Shown here: one piece after another, positions 6,998 through 14,153 of the stretch
Layout: the number at the start of each line of letters is the position of its first letter
How positions within the stretch are numbered: the stretch's first letter is position 1
Assembly (NCBI GenBank): GCA_017301975.1
Contig: JAFLEI010000043.1
Location: 1 to 49,517, forward strand
Reading direction: 5' to 3'
Length of the DNA stretch: 49,517 nucleotides
DNA from: Verrucomicrobiota bacterium
GTDB lineage: Bacteria; Verrucomicrobiota; Verrucomicrobiia; Verrucomicrobiales; Verrucomicrobiaceae
The notes under the pieces: generated by a model
What the model saw: only the letters and a program-made list of their open reading frames with translations
Told to the model about the DNA's origin: nothing
The model's database searches: none
Translations under genes and position numbers: made by a program

Positions 6998-8367
6998 GCC
7001 TTCTCCTCTGCAAATGTCCCCCTAATCACGCCATAAATCGCATACAGGAAAAACACACCCATTGCCCACAACTCAACCGAACGGGCATCAGCTATGTAAC
7101 TAGAGTATGGCTCGAGCGTGATTTCATAATTTTTGTCCTGCCAACCGACAGACCAAGAAAGGGGGGCTGTGCCCAATCCTCCGCCAAGGCCAGCAGCCGA
7201 AACAAGGCCCGTGAAAGCCCCCTGGAGCCCTGAAATACGAGTGCCAAGAGAATTGGCATAGGTAGTAGCTGAATTGTTCTCTGTAACCGTTTCGGCTGTT
7301 CCTGTCCCGAGGCCGGCAGTCAGCGCACTCTTGATTCCAGAAAGCGTATTTCCGCTAGCTGTCTCGGTGTTATTGAGGGCATCCAGCTTTGAACCTAACG
7401 AAGTCCTAGTGCTATCAACCGACGTCTTCACCCCATCGACGCCGTCCTTAATGCCGGTGAGCTTCGCATTTGCGTTGTCCATCTTATCACCCAGTTGCCG
7501 CATTTGGGCGGTCGAATCCTTGACGGCTCCCGTGATCTCGTCGGAACCCGCTAGAATCTGCGCCTGCTGACTCGCCGCCGTCGCGGATGGGGACAAGGTG
7601 TTATTGCTCGATGTCTCAGCCATCGTCGGCGTTGTGACGGGAGCATTTTGATTCCCGGCAGCCGCTAGCGTCTGAGTAGGCGAAGAGCTGGAGCGTGTCC
7701 ATGCAGTGCCTATCGAGTTGCCATCCGTGTCAAATTGCTCATTTCCCGTCAAACCATAAACACTGACGGTAAAAGGGACATTATAGTTGAAAGAGATCAC
7801 CTTAGAACTGTTAGGCTCCAAAAAGTAATTCTTATTGCCAAGAACGCGACCAATCGAGTCTGTCATCGTGCATTGGAAACCAGCAACGCTATTGCTCGAA
7901 TTATTAAGCGTCACAGTCTGACTGTAATTTTTAGGCGCGACACTGTCGCCGGTGGCCGGATTTGCTGGGTTTCCATCGTTATCCGTTGGATTGCCCGAGG
8001 TGAAAGGCCCGTTCGCCGAGATCCCAGCGCCAGTGTAGGAACTCACCCAGCGCCACTTCATGCCATTGGAATTAACAACGTTGTAATTCGTGTTATAAGC
8101 CGCATAGACGCACAGATAGAACTGATCAGACCGACTCTGCGCAGGTATCACCATCGTATAATTAGCGGCGTTGTTGTTACCCACCATGCTGATGTTCGCC
8201 ATATTAAAACCGTCACTTGCTCGGATGATGGCGCAGCCCCAATTCCAAGTGGTCTGAGGCGAGGTTGTCGCCTTGGAACACTCTATCGTTATCGCGTCCG
8301 TCTGCCAGGTTGTAGCATAGGCAGGCGAGGATAAGACCACAAGAAGCAAGAAGACGAACCTGTTCAT
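6994..8367 (-). CDS. pIII-like adsorption (tip) protein
   Basis: From ATG 8367 this is 457 residues. It has a clear signal peptide (residues 1-18, cut after AYA), an N-terminal half rich in Asn, Thr and Ser with four Cys that could form disulfides, a linker of Thr/Ser/Ala, a coiled-coil-like stretch (DKMDNANAKLTGIKDGVDGV) and one C-terminal membrane anchor followed by a short charged tail. This is the architecture of phage pIII: exported receptor-binding domains on a flexible stalk with a C-terminal anchor. It overlaps both neighbours by ATGA. The host receptor cannot be predicted. Confidence 0.8.
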   Translation of the reverse strand: MNRFVFLLLVVLSSPAYATTWQTDAITIECSKATTSPQTTWNWGCAIIRASDGFNMANISMVGNNNAANYTMVIPAQSRSDQFYLCVYAAYNTNYNVVNSNGMKWRWVSSYTGAGISANGPFTSGNPTDNDGNPANPATGDSVAPKNYSQTVTLNNSSNSVAGFQCTMTDSIGRVLGNKNYFLEPNSSKVISFNYNVPFTVSVYGLTGNEQFDTDGNSIGTAWTRSSSSPTQTLAAAGNQNAPVTTPTMAETSSNNTLSPSATAASQQAQILAGSDEITGAVKDSTAQMRQLGDKMDNANAKLTGIKDGVDGVKTSVDSTRTSLGSKLDALNNTETASGNTLSGIKSALTAGLGTGTAETVTENNSATTYANSLGTRISGLQGAFTGLVSAAGLGGGLGTAPLSWSVGWQDKNYEITLEPYSSYIADARSVELWAMGVFFLYAIYGVIRGTFAEEKA

Positions 8368-8621
8368 AACCGGAACTTGGCGACAAGCATGGCAGCAAAG
8401 AAAGCGAAGGCCATGCCATACGGAAAAGCTGCTTGATAATATGGGTGCCATTTCATGGCCTGAAATGGTGTCGCAGCTGAAACCAACACGGAACCGGTAT
8501 AAGTGACCCCGGACACTGTGACGCTGACGCAATCAACGGTGCCGGGGCCAGTGAAAGCAAAGCTGGAATCGACGCCGTTCAAAACAACGTCGCTTGTGTC
8601 CAGAATGCTAACGCGAGTCAT
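8364..8621 (-). CDS. Small membrane protein, candidate minor coat (pVII/pIX role)
   Basis: The 85-residue product has no signal peptide. It has a beta-rich polar N-terminus rich in Val and Ser, and a single hydrophobic segment at the C-terminus (about 66-82) followed by KFRL. It starts 3 bp after the major coat gene and its stop overlaps the next start. Ff phages place small capping proteins pVII and pIX beside pVIII, so a minor virion role is plausible. The length is greater than pVII/pIX and no motif proves it. Confidence 0.65.
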   Translation of the reverse strand: MTRVSILDTSDVVLNGVDSSFAFTGPGTVDCVSVTVSGVTYTGSVLVSAATPFQAMKWHPYYQAAFPYGMAFAFFAAMLVAKFRL

Positions 8622-8624
8622 ACC

Positions 8625-8837
8625 TCAGAAGCGGGCGAGGAGACGTTTGCCGACCTTGACGCCGACGAAGACGACGGCGAGGAGGATGATACCACCCGCA
8701 GCAGCGGTTGCCTGTGTTGTAAGGCCCGAGATGGCCGTGCTCGCAGCGGTAACGGCAGCATCATCCGCCTGAGCCATGGAGGCGGAAGTGCCCATGGCGA
8801 GAAGGACGAGGGGAAGGAATCGTTTGTGGTTCTTCAT
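8625..8837 (-). CDS. Major coat protein, pVIII type
   Basis: From ATG 8837 this is 70 residues. A signal peptide with basic start and hydrophobic core ends SMAQA (cut after residue 24). The mature 46 residues have an acidic, Ala-rich amphipathic start (DDAAVTAAS), a membrane span (GGIILLAVVFVGV) and a basic end (KVGKRLLARF). This is almost a template of the Ff pVIII layout (50-residue mature coat). Thousands of copies would coat the filament. No strong Shine-Dalgarno is visible. The leader is CA-rich instead. Confidence 0.92.
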   Translation of the reverse strand: MKNHKRFLPLVLLAMGTSASMAQADDAAVTAASTAISGLTTQATAAAGGIILLAVVFVGVKVGKRLLARF

Positions 8838-8886
8838 GTTTTGCGGTTTGTGTGTTTGTTGTTTGGTTTGTGCGCCCGTTGTGTTG

Positions 8887-9036
8887 CTAGTCGCCACCCT
8901 CGGGCATGGGTGGAAAGTCGAAATTCTCTGCCTCTTCAAAGGTGCAGCCCAGCCGCTCGCAAAGGCGGCCCGCATCGAGCATCGCCCCCTCCTCCAACAG
9001 GTCTAAAATCTCACGTGCTTGTGTTGCTGTAATCAT
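8887..9036 (-). CDS. Small acidic protein, 49 aa
   Basis: The ATG at 9036 has a near-perfect ribosome binding site (AGGAGGTGA, six bases upstream), which decides the start. A longer in-frame extension to 9276 would overlap the Rep gene. The 49 residues form two helices (AREILDLLEEG and DAGRLCERLG) and end in an acidic Phe/Pro tail. The helix pair loosely recalls the repeats in the acidic tail of the second coat protein. Located between Rep and the major coat. Function unknown. Confidence 0.75.
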   Translation of the reverse strand: MITATQAREILDLLEEGAMLDAGRLCERLGCTFEEAENFDFPPMPEGGD

Positions 9037-9143
9037 GCTCTCACCTCCTGAAATCCGGGCATAGGTTCCCCATTCAAGTCGCCGCCCTGCGGGCGGAGCC
9101 GGAGGCTCGTTCCTCGCTCTCCAGCTCCTTCCTTGGGCGGAAC

Positions 9144-9851
9144 CTACCGAACAAAGGACACTCCAGCGGGGTGCATGTTGAGGGCGTTCTGATAGGCCCT
9201 CGTCACCTGCTCCTCTGGTGTCTCCTTTATCCGACCTGCTGCGGCCTTCCGACCGCCAACTGATCGCACGCCGCATGCTTTGCGGTTACGTGTGCCCCCT
9301 GATGCCCCTTCGTAGCCGGGTAACTGCGCCCATTGACGGCAGCAGCTATCCGAAAGGATCAGCCTCCGGTCTTCTTGGTCAGCACCAAACTTGCGCATTT
9401 CGTACGCGTTCGCGTGCCTCTGTGACCAACCTTCTAACCCCTTCAAAACATACGACACGCCAGGGAGTCGGGTATCATATGCGCGACAGTCACAAAACCC
9501 GCCGCCACAGTCGTTCCAGATCGTTTTAATGACGAAACATTCTGTGCGGTTGATTCGGGAAGGGGGCAGACCTTCGAGAAGGATATGCCAATGGTAACGG
9601 CCTCCGCTCTCCCCGCGCTCTTCGCGTGCGATCCATCGAACAAACCGAAACGGGACACGCTCAATTGCGCGCCCGTTCCGGTCCGTCTTTCGACCTTTCG
9701 CTACTTGTCGCAGGAAGGCGAACAGCATCCGCGTTCTCTCGGCCTCGGTGGGCACCTTCAGGGGACAACCGCGTTTATCACGCGAGCTGTATGTGAGAGT
9801 CACAAACAGGTCCCATCGGTGCAGCGAGGCTTGAAATGCTACGGGATGCAT
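9144..9851 (-). CDS. Rolling-circle replication initiator (HUH endonuclease)
   Basis: The 235-residue protein contains the three HUH-Rep motifs in order: FVTLTY (16-21), the metal-binding HWH (87-89, in RYHWHILLEG) and the Tyr motif SYVLKGL with Y134. Such proteins nick the double-strand origin through the tyrosine and start rolling-circle synthesis. This is the pII function in filamentous phages. The C-terminal part is basic and unassigned. Start at 9851 lies 15 bp after the stop of the upstream ssDNA-binding candidate. One catalytic Tyr is visible, as in phage and plasmid Reps of the single-Tyr type. Confidence 0.9.
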   Translation of the reverse strand: MHPVAFQASLHRWDLFVTLTYSSRDKRGCPLKVPTEAERTRMLFAFLRQVAKGRKTDRNGRAIERVPFRFVRWIAREERGESGGRYHWHILLEGLPPSRINRTECFVIKTIWNDCGGGFCDCRAYDTRLPGVSYVLKGLEGWSQRHANAYEMRKFGADQEDRRLILSDSCCRQWAQLPGYEGASGGTRNRKACGVRSVGGRKAAAGRIKETPEEQVTRAYQNALNMHPAGVSFVR

Positions 9852-9866
9852 GGCCGCTGGAGAGTT

Positions 9867-10265
9867 TTACTTCGCAGGCTTGGTTGACGGTTGCGCCGCT
9901 GGTGTTGCTGCTGCGGCCTGGGCTTTCGCTTCGGCTGCGGCTGCGGTCATCTTCTGCAGCTGCTCGCCGCTTTGGTGACCTTTGACCATCTGGCCCTTGA
10001 GCTTGAGGAACGCGTTGTAGGGCGCGATCTCAGAGGCGGCAAACGTGACTTTCTCGTCAGCCAGGTCATCAACGTTATCCGTTCCAAACGCCGCCCGCAC
10101 TTTGTCGGGCGTGGTGAAATGGATGAACTGTGACGTGGTGCGGAATTGCACGGGTTTCGTCGCGTCCGAAATCACAAGCTGGAACATTTCGCTCGTCTTG
10201 CTCTTGTCGGTTTTGTCCGTCATGGACTGCTTTTCAGCTCTCAGGATTGTTCCGAGAATAATCAT
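9867..10265 (-). CDS. Candidate phage single-stranded-DNA-binding protein (pV role)
   Basis: From ATG 10265 it encodes 132 residues. The first part is beta-rich (MIILGTILRAEK, FQLVISDA, PVQFRTTSQFIHF), consistent with a small OB-like fold. The last 35 residues are an Ala/Gln/Pro/Lys-rich disordered tail, as in many ssDNA-binding proteins. It lies directly upstream of Rep, where inoviruses often place pV. The frame stays open upstream to 10634, so a 255-residue product is possible. I prefer 10265 because the fold-like sequence starts there and a large inverted repeat lies just before it. Confidence 0.6.
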   Translation of the reverse strand: MIILGTILRAEKQSMTDKTDKSKTSEMFQLVISDATKPVQFRTTSQFIHFTTPDKVRAAFGTDNVDDLADEKVTFAASEIAPYNAFLKLKGQMVKGHQSGEQLQKMTAAAAEAKAQAAAATPAAQPSTKPAK

Positions 10266-10634
10266 AGGTTTCTTCGGTTTCACTTGTTGCGTCCCCTTTG
10301 TGTTTTCAGACGCAAAGGGGGGACAGGTTGTCCCTTGCGCTGTTTTCCCGGCCTCCCGACGATTCGCCGGGTGCCTGAAATGGAGGAAATAGGAACGCCC
10401 TGTCCCGAAGCTCACGGGGGCAGGGCGGGGGATTGCGGCAGACCTGCGAACAAGCCGGTTCTGCTCCGCGTCTCTCCTGACTGTGGCCCACCACTCACAC
10501 GCTTGTTCCCACGTGGAGCCCTCGGGCCAAATTGACGGCGTCTCAACGCTCACAGGCATGACCTGTCTGCCGCGTTGAGAGCGGGCAGCGTCGCGGTTGA
10601 GCAGAATTTCAGCCGTTTTTCTGCGTGTACGCAT
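10266..10634 (-). other. Open frame upstream of and in frame with the ssDNA-binding candidate
   Basis: An ATG at 10634 (with GAGG four bases upstream) opens a frame that runs without stop into the ssDNA-binding candidate. Its first 65 residues look protein-like and basic (RTRRKTAEILLNRDAARS, then WEQACEWWATVRRDAEQN). The following part looks less coding and overlaps an inverted repeat, GTCCCCTTTG...CAAAGGGGGGAC (10291-10324). Either this is an N-terminal extension, or a separate small gene has been fused by loss of its stop. Confidence 0.4.
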
Positions 10635-10788
10635 GCGCCCTCGCCGGTTGCGACAGGCACGGCCCGAGCGGTAAAAGCAGCTGCATCGCTGGCTTTTCTC
10701 TACGACCTATCGCCACCCATTCAAAGAGAACGGGCTTGCGAGACGCGGCGCTACTGGCCGCACGTCGTGCTGGTTTCGAATCTGTCAT
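10609..10788 (-). CDS. Small basic protein, 59 aa, first gene after the phage promoter
   Basis: ATG 10788 opens a 59-codon frame ending in TGA at 10609, overlapping the next start (10634) by 26 bp. The product begins MTDSKPARRAASSAASRK and is basic, with FEWVAIG in the middle. It directly follows the candidate promoter at 10841-10869. No good ribosome binding site is seen. Coding is plausible from position and overlap but not proven. Confidence 0.4.
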   Translation of the reverse strand: MTDSKPARRAASSAASRKPVLFEWVAIGRREKPAMQLLLPLGPCLSQPARAHAYTQKNG

Positions 10789-10840
10789 GGTGAATCTTAA
10801 CTCGGCTGCGAAACCGAGGCCGCTGCGAACGGCGCTCCAC

Positions 10841-10869
10841 CTTTAATGCCAACAGCTAAACAGCGTCAA
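10841..10869 (-). promoter_or_regulatory. Candidate sigma-70-type promoter for the phage structural operon
   Basis: On the minus strand TTGACG (10869-10864) is followed by a 17-bp spacer and TTAAAG (10846-10841). The -35 box matches consensus at 5 of 6 positions and the -10 at 3 of 6. An A/T-rich run (AAATAAAAAATTC) lies just upstream like an UP element. It sits between the stop of the gene at 10866-11198 and the first small gene at 10788. Confidence 0.45.
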
Positions 10870-11198
10870 GAATTTTTTATTTGGTCAGCCGCGAGACTGT
10901 TAAAACGCTCTGCAATTTGAAATACTGTTGAGCACACATCACGAATGGAACCAGCCTCTTTTTCAAATTTGGGCACAAATTCTGGATGAGATGAAGCCGC
11001 TCGGAGCAATGTCTTGTAAGCGTCAAGAGCCTCCAATGCGCCACTCAACTCAAGATAATCGTCGGTAAATTCTTGTAAGTGCCCGTGATTTACGACGAAA
11101 TTTTTGTCCACCAATTGCTGCCAGGTCTTCGCCATAAATTCAGCGCCATCCACAAGGTTTTGGCATCGACTGATTTCTTTTTCTTGGGTGGATCTCAT
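10866..11198 (-). CDS. Helical hypothetical protein, 110 aa
   Basis: From ATG 11198 it encodes 110 soluble, mainly helical residues with no membrane segment (for example LQEFTDDYLELSGALEALDAYKTLLRAA). In-frame codons upstream to 11345 cross the terminator at 11219-11256, so they are not likely to be used. It is the rightmost gene inside the candidate right attachment repeat and is read in the same direction as the phage operon. I do not recognise it. A superinfection-exclusion or regulatory role would be a guess. Confidence 0.6.
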   Translation of the reverse strand: MRSTQEKEISRCQNLVDGAEFMAKTWQQLVDKNFVVNHGHLQEFTDDYLELSGALEALDAYKTLLRAASSHPEFVPKFEKEAGSIRDVCSTVFQIAERFNSLAADQIKNS

Positions 11199-11218
11199 GA
11201 TAAACGGCGGCCTTTGGC

Positions 11219-11256
11219 AAAAAAAGCCCGCCGAGGTTTTGAAGCCCCGACGGGCT
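11219..11256 (-). terminator. Strong rho-independent terminator
   Basis: On the minus strand AGCCCGTCGGGG pairs with CCTCGGCGGGCT over 12 bp (two G-T pairs), with an 8-base loop, and is followed by TTTTTTT. It stops leftward transcription arriving from the host oxidoreductase before it enters the phage gene at 10866-11198, which insulates the prophage. Confidence 0.85.
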
Positions 11257-11377
11257 GTGCATGAGGATTCGCAGGCCCTCAGGCGGTGCTGACAGATTCG
11301 AAGTGACAGCATTGCCAGTAATCCACCGATACCCGAGGATTTCAACCGCCATCTGCCAGATTTTCATATCGTCAACA

Positions 11378-11400
11378 ACTTTGTATTACATTGATTGTTG
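11378..11400. repeat. Candidate right attachment site (attR) of the prophage
   Basis: This copy holds ATTACATTGATTG at 11385-11397, preceded by ACTTT and two mismatches. It matches the left copy at 1750-1772 at 20 of 23 positions. The first clear chromosomal gene (oxidoreductase) ends 71 bp to the right, and everything to the left up to the other copy is phage-like. Confidence 0.5.
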
Positions 11401-11470
11401 GTAGTTAATATGGAAGGTTTTGGCAACCCTGTGAAGGGCTGTTTCGGTTCCATTCGGTTGCAACGCCAAC

Positions 11471-12544
11471 CTACCCAACCAGCTTCAGCGTCCGTTTCTC
11501 TTGGGCGCTCTGGAATGCGGTGTCGACGATCTGCTGGCCGATGCGGGAGATGTCGAGGCGGAGCGGGCCGATGAGGGGCGCGCCGGTTTCCAGGTGGTGG
11601 ATGACGTTTTCGATGGGGTTGCGGCTCGGTGACTGGACAGGATCGACCGGGACTTCGTAGCCTTCCGGGCGGGCGCGGGTTTGGACGCGGACGGTGGGCT
11701 CGTAGTCGTAGCACGAGAGGGTGCCGTCGGTGCCTTTGAGGACGAAGCCGCACTTGGGCTGTGGCTGGTGGGTCCAGGGATCGGTGAAGGTGCCCCAGCG
11801 GGTTTCGCTTTTGCTGAGGCCGAAGCTGTAGCGGATGACGGCCACGGCGTGCTCGTCCACCTCCAGGCCCTCGGGCTGGTTCCAGGTACAGGTGACTTCC
11901 AGAGGCACCTTGCCGCCGAGGTGCCAGGTGCCGAGGGTGGTGCCGTAGCCCATGTAGTCGAGCAGGGATCCCCCGCCCTGCGCCTGGCTGTAAAACCAGC
12001 TCGCGGCTTTTTCAGCGGCGCTGGGCTCTTTTTCGATCTTGTCGGCGCCATGATAAAGCGGGCCGCGATTGCCGCCATGGTGGTGGAATTCGCGGACTTC
12101 GCCGATGAGGCCTTCCTGAATGAGCCGGTGCGCGGTCTGCTGCCCGGCATCCCAGACCAGCGGCCAGTTCACGGTGAGCAGCTTGCCGTGCGGCTGCATG
12201 GCGGCGATCATGGCATCCGCCTCGGCCAGGGATCCGGCGAAGGGTTTCTCCATGATGATGTGGGTGCCGTAGGGGGCGATCTTGGAAACCCAGTCGCCGT
12301 GGCAGGAGGCGGCGGGACAGAGCACGACGATGTCCGGCTTCGTTTGCTCCATGCAGGCGCGGTAGTCGGTGAAGACCTGGGCGGGCGTGAGGGAGAAATT
12401 GCGCGTGGCATCGACCAGACGCTCGGGCTTTTCATCGCAGATGGCCACGATCTCCGCGTTTGGGTGCTCGGAGGTCTGGCGCAGCAGGTCGCCCATGTGG
12501 AAGTGATCGAAATTGATGCCGGCGATGCGCCATTTTTTGCTCAT
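11471..12544 (-). CDS. Gfo/Idh/MocA family NAD(P)-dependent oxidoreductase
   Basis: The 357-residue protein has an N-terminal Rossmann domain and the conserved EKP motif of the family (residues 99-101, in IIMEKPFAGS), followed by the C-terminal alpha/beta domain with a GGGSLLDYMGYG segment. Members oxidise or reduce sugars, inositols and related compounds. The exact substrate cannot be read from sequence. These enzymes are abundant in Verrucomicrobiota and Planctomycetota. It stands alone between the prophage and a repeat-containing gap. ATG 12544 gives full domain length. Confidence 0.9.
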   Translation of the reverse strand: MSKKWRIAGINFDHFHMGDLLRQTSEHPNAEIVAICDEKPERLVDATRNFSLTPAQVFTDYRACMEQTKPDIVVLCPAASCHGDWVSKIAPYGTHIIMEKPFAGSLAEADAMIAAMQPHGKLLTVNWPLVWDAGQQTAHRLIQEGLIGEVREFHHHGGNRGPLYHGADKIEKEPSAAEKAASWFYSQAQGGGSLLDYMGYGTTLGTWHLGGKVPLEVTCTWNQPEGLEVDEHAVAVIRYSFGLSKSETRWGTFTDPWTHQPQPKCGFVLKGTDGTLSCYDYEPTVRVQTRARPEGYEVPVDPVQSPSRNPIENVIHHLETGAPLIGPLRLDISRIGQQIVDTAFQSAQEKRTLKLVG

Positions 12545-12626
12545 AGGGGCTGCATCGAAGCCGAAGGGCGCAGGGATGACAATCCAATCTTCATTTTTGA
12601 TGGCGGATTGGGGCCGGATTTCTCAC

Positions 12627-12702
12627 CACGGATCACACGGATTGTCACGGATGATTGAGTCTGAAATCATGGGCTTGATCCGTGCTGGTCGTGAAATCCG
12701 TG
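12627..12702. repeat. Nested CACGGAT inverted-repeat element
   Basis: CACGGAT words at 12627 and 12646 face ATCCGTG words at 12678 and 12696, and an inner ATGAT/ATCAT pair closes the structure. It looks like a degenerate REP element. The rest of the 324-bp gap 12545-12868 shows no gene. Confidence 0.6.
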
Positions 12703-12818
12703 CTCCGACGACGCCGTAAGCGGCCAGGCTGGATAGGGCCGCATCGAGGCCGAAATGCGATACGATGACAGTCTGCTATTTCGGGAATCGCCATGGCCGC
12801 GGCGGCTTGGTATTCTCT

Positions 12819-12844
12819 GACCGTTAATCGGTTAATTGACGGTC
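12819..12844. promoter_or_regulatory. Possible operator-like dyad upstream of a membrane-protein gene
   Basis: GACCGT (12819-12824) and ACGGTC (12839-12844) face each other around a TTAA-rich centre, 25 bp before the ATG at 12869. A dyad so close to the start could bind a repressor. It is short and may be chance. Confidence 0.25.
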
Positions 12845-12868
12845 CAACCACCAACCCACCCTGCCCGC

Positions 12869-13291
12869 ATGAATCCCAAGCGCACCATCGTCATTCTGCT
12901 GACCACCTTTGCCGCGATCTGGATCACCGACATGCTGATCCATGAGCTTGCCATGAAGTCCGATTACGCCGCCACAGGCAGCCTTTGGCGCTCGCGGGCG
13001 AGCATGCAGCACTTCATCAAATGGCTCATGGTGGGGCAGTTCATGGCCGCCGCAGGCCTGACGGTGATCTGGATCAACCGCTGCGCGCCGAACACCACCA
13101 CCTTCAGATCGGCGACTCGCTTCGGCTTTTTCATCGGCCTCATCGCCACATCGTACGTCCCGATCTTTTACGCCGTGATGCCCATCCCCGCCATGATCTG
13201 CCTAAAATGGGCCGGGTATGGGATTCTGCAGAGCATCGTGGTGACGCTGGTACTGTACGTCACCACGCGCAAGCTTGCCCAGGAGGGCTAG
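12869..13291 (+). CDS. Multi-pass membrane protein, 140 aa
   Basis: The protein has about four hydrophobic helices spread over its 140 residues and a short charged segment (HELAMKSDYAATGSLWRSR) after the first. The ATG at 12869 starts a basic N-terminus (MNPKRT) that fits the membrane insertion rule. An in-frame ATG at 12836 is less likely. Its end overlaps the ribosome binding site of the next gene, so the two are probably cotranscribed. No catalytic motif is seen and the family is not recognised. Confidence 0.75.
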   Translation: MNPKRTIVILLTTFAAIWITDMLIHELAMKSDYAATGSLWRSRASMQHFIKWLMVGQFMAAAGLTVIWINRCAPNTTTFRSATRFGFFIGLIATSYVPIFYAVMPIPAMICLKWAGYGILQSIVVTLVLYVTTRKLAQEG

Positions 13292-13293
13292 CC

Positions 13294-13752
13294 GTGCTCC
13301 CAGTGGGGCCGACCCCGATGGCTGCCAATGAAATCCGCGACACCCCAGGCCGGCTGCTGCTCGGCTGGGCGGTGCTGGTGTCTTCGCTGGTCCTGCTCTC
13401 CTGGCGCATACACCTGCGCCCGGCGGAGTATGAGTGGACAGAATACCCCACCGCGCTGGGCGATACGAAGTACTACGCCGCCTTGGGCCAGGACGACCGC
13501 TACGAGCCCAACCTGCGTCTGGCCGGCCACGAGAAAGGCCTGTACCGCCGCAGCGAGGAGCCCATGCCTCTGGAGGATGCGACGATGATGAAACAGGGAC
13601 TGGACGCCACCGGGCGACACTTCATCTACCAGCCAGAGGCCGCTGCCGGGAAGGGTCCCCTGCCCGTCTATTTAAAGAGCGGCGAAAACCGCTACGTGGA
13701 GTTCGGCGCACGAAAATTCTACCCGCCGTTTGTGCCAAAGACGGGACTCTGA
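13294..13752 (+). CDS. Membrane-anchored hypothetical protein, 152 aa
   Basis: The GTG at 13294 lies 7 bases after a perfect AGGAGG (13281-13286), so I prefer it to the ATG at 13318. The product has one N-terminal membrane helix (about residues 20-38) followed by a soluble domain of about 110 residues rich in Tyr, Glu and Arg. The active part is probably in the periplasm. It follows the membrane protein at 12869-13291 after 2 bp. No known domain recognised. Confidence 0.7.
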   Translation: MLPVGPTPMAANEIRDTPGRLLLGWAVLVSSLVLLSWRIHLRPAEYEWTEYPTALGDTKYYAALGQDDRYEPNLRLAGHEKGLYRRSEEPMPLEDATMMKQGLDATGRHFIYQPEAAAGKGPLPVYLKSGENRYVEFGARKFYPPFVPKTGL

Positions 13753-13811
13753 AGCGTGGCGCACGGTGGCGGGTAAACACAGCGTCCTTAACTGCCCGCA
13801 GCGGTGTGCGG

Positions 13812-14021
13812 TCAATGCTGCCTTCGGTGGGTTTGAATGAAGGCTGCGGTGATCGTGGCAATGCCGACGAGAATGAGGCCGCCGCCAATGGCGGCAAGAA
13901 ACATCGTGGGTATGAGTGCCGCGCCACCCACAATGAGGGCCACGCCAGTCACATACCAAGAGGTGCGCTTCTTGACTGCGGAGGCTGTTGGAGGTGGTGT
14001 TGGGGAAGAAAGAGTGTTCAT
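13812..14021 (-). CDS. Small two-helix membrane protein, 69 aa
   Basis: From ATG 14021 it encodes 69 residues: a polar, Pro/Thr-rich start, a basic KKRTSW segment, then two hydrophobic helices (about 24-40 and 44-62) and a His/Arg-rich tail. No clear ribosome binding site is seen. About 130 bp upstream on the same strand lies the terminator-like structure at 14154-14221. Function unknown. Confidence 0.5.
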   Translation of the reverse strand: MNTLSSPTPPPTASAVKKRTSWYVTGVALIVGGAALIPTMFLAAIGGGLILVGIATITAAFIQTHRRQH

Positions 14022-14153
14022 CGGAGGATTGGATTGGGGGTTGCAATGGTGGTGGTGAGCTCTGCCCGACTGGACGACCAGCCATGAGGTGAAGCCGTGG
14101 GGATGCCGTCGTTTCCTTAGATTGTTCGAAGAGGCGGAAATGTTTGGCCTCAC

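Larger units (their letters stand above)
1757..11397. mobile_element. Inovirus (filamentous phage) prophage, about 9.6 kb
   Basis: A contiguous gene set typical of filamentous phages lies here: HUH Rep, candidate ssDNA-binding protein, pVIII-like coat, pIII-like and pVI-like virion proteins, Zot/pI ATPase and a secretin. The order resembles the Ff phage order VIII-III-VI-I-IV. The size fits known inoviruses. Base composition is visibly more AT-rich than the flanking chromosome. No integrase or transposase is present, so integration probably relies on host recombinases such as XerCD. Gene calls are direct readings of motifs. The exact ends are inferred from the flanking direct repeat. Confidence 0.88.

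Noticed and set aside
11681..12658. Plus-strand frame antisense to the oxidoreductase
   Set aside because: The minus-strand protein has the Rossmann start and EKP motif. The antisense frame is Gly/Asp/Val-rich noise.
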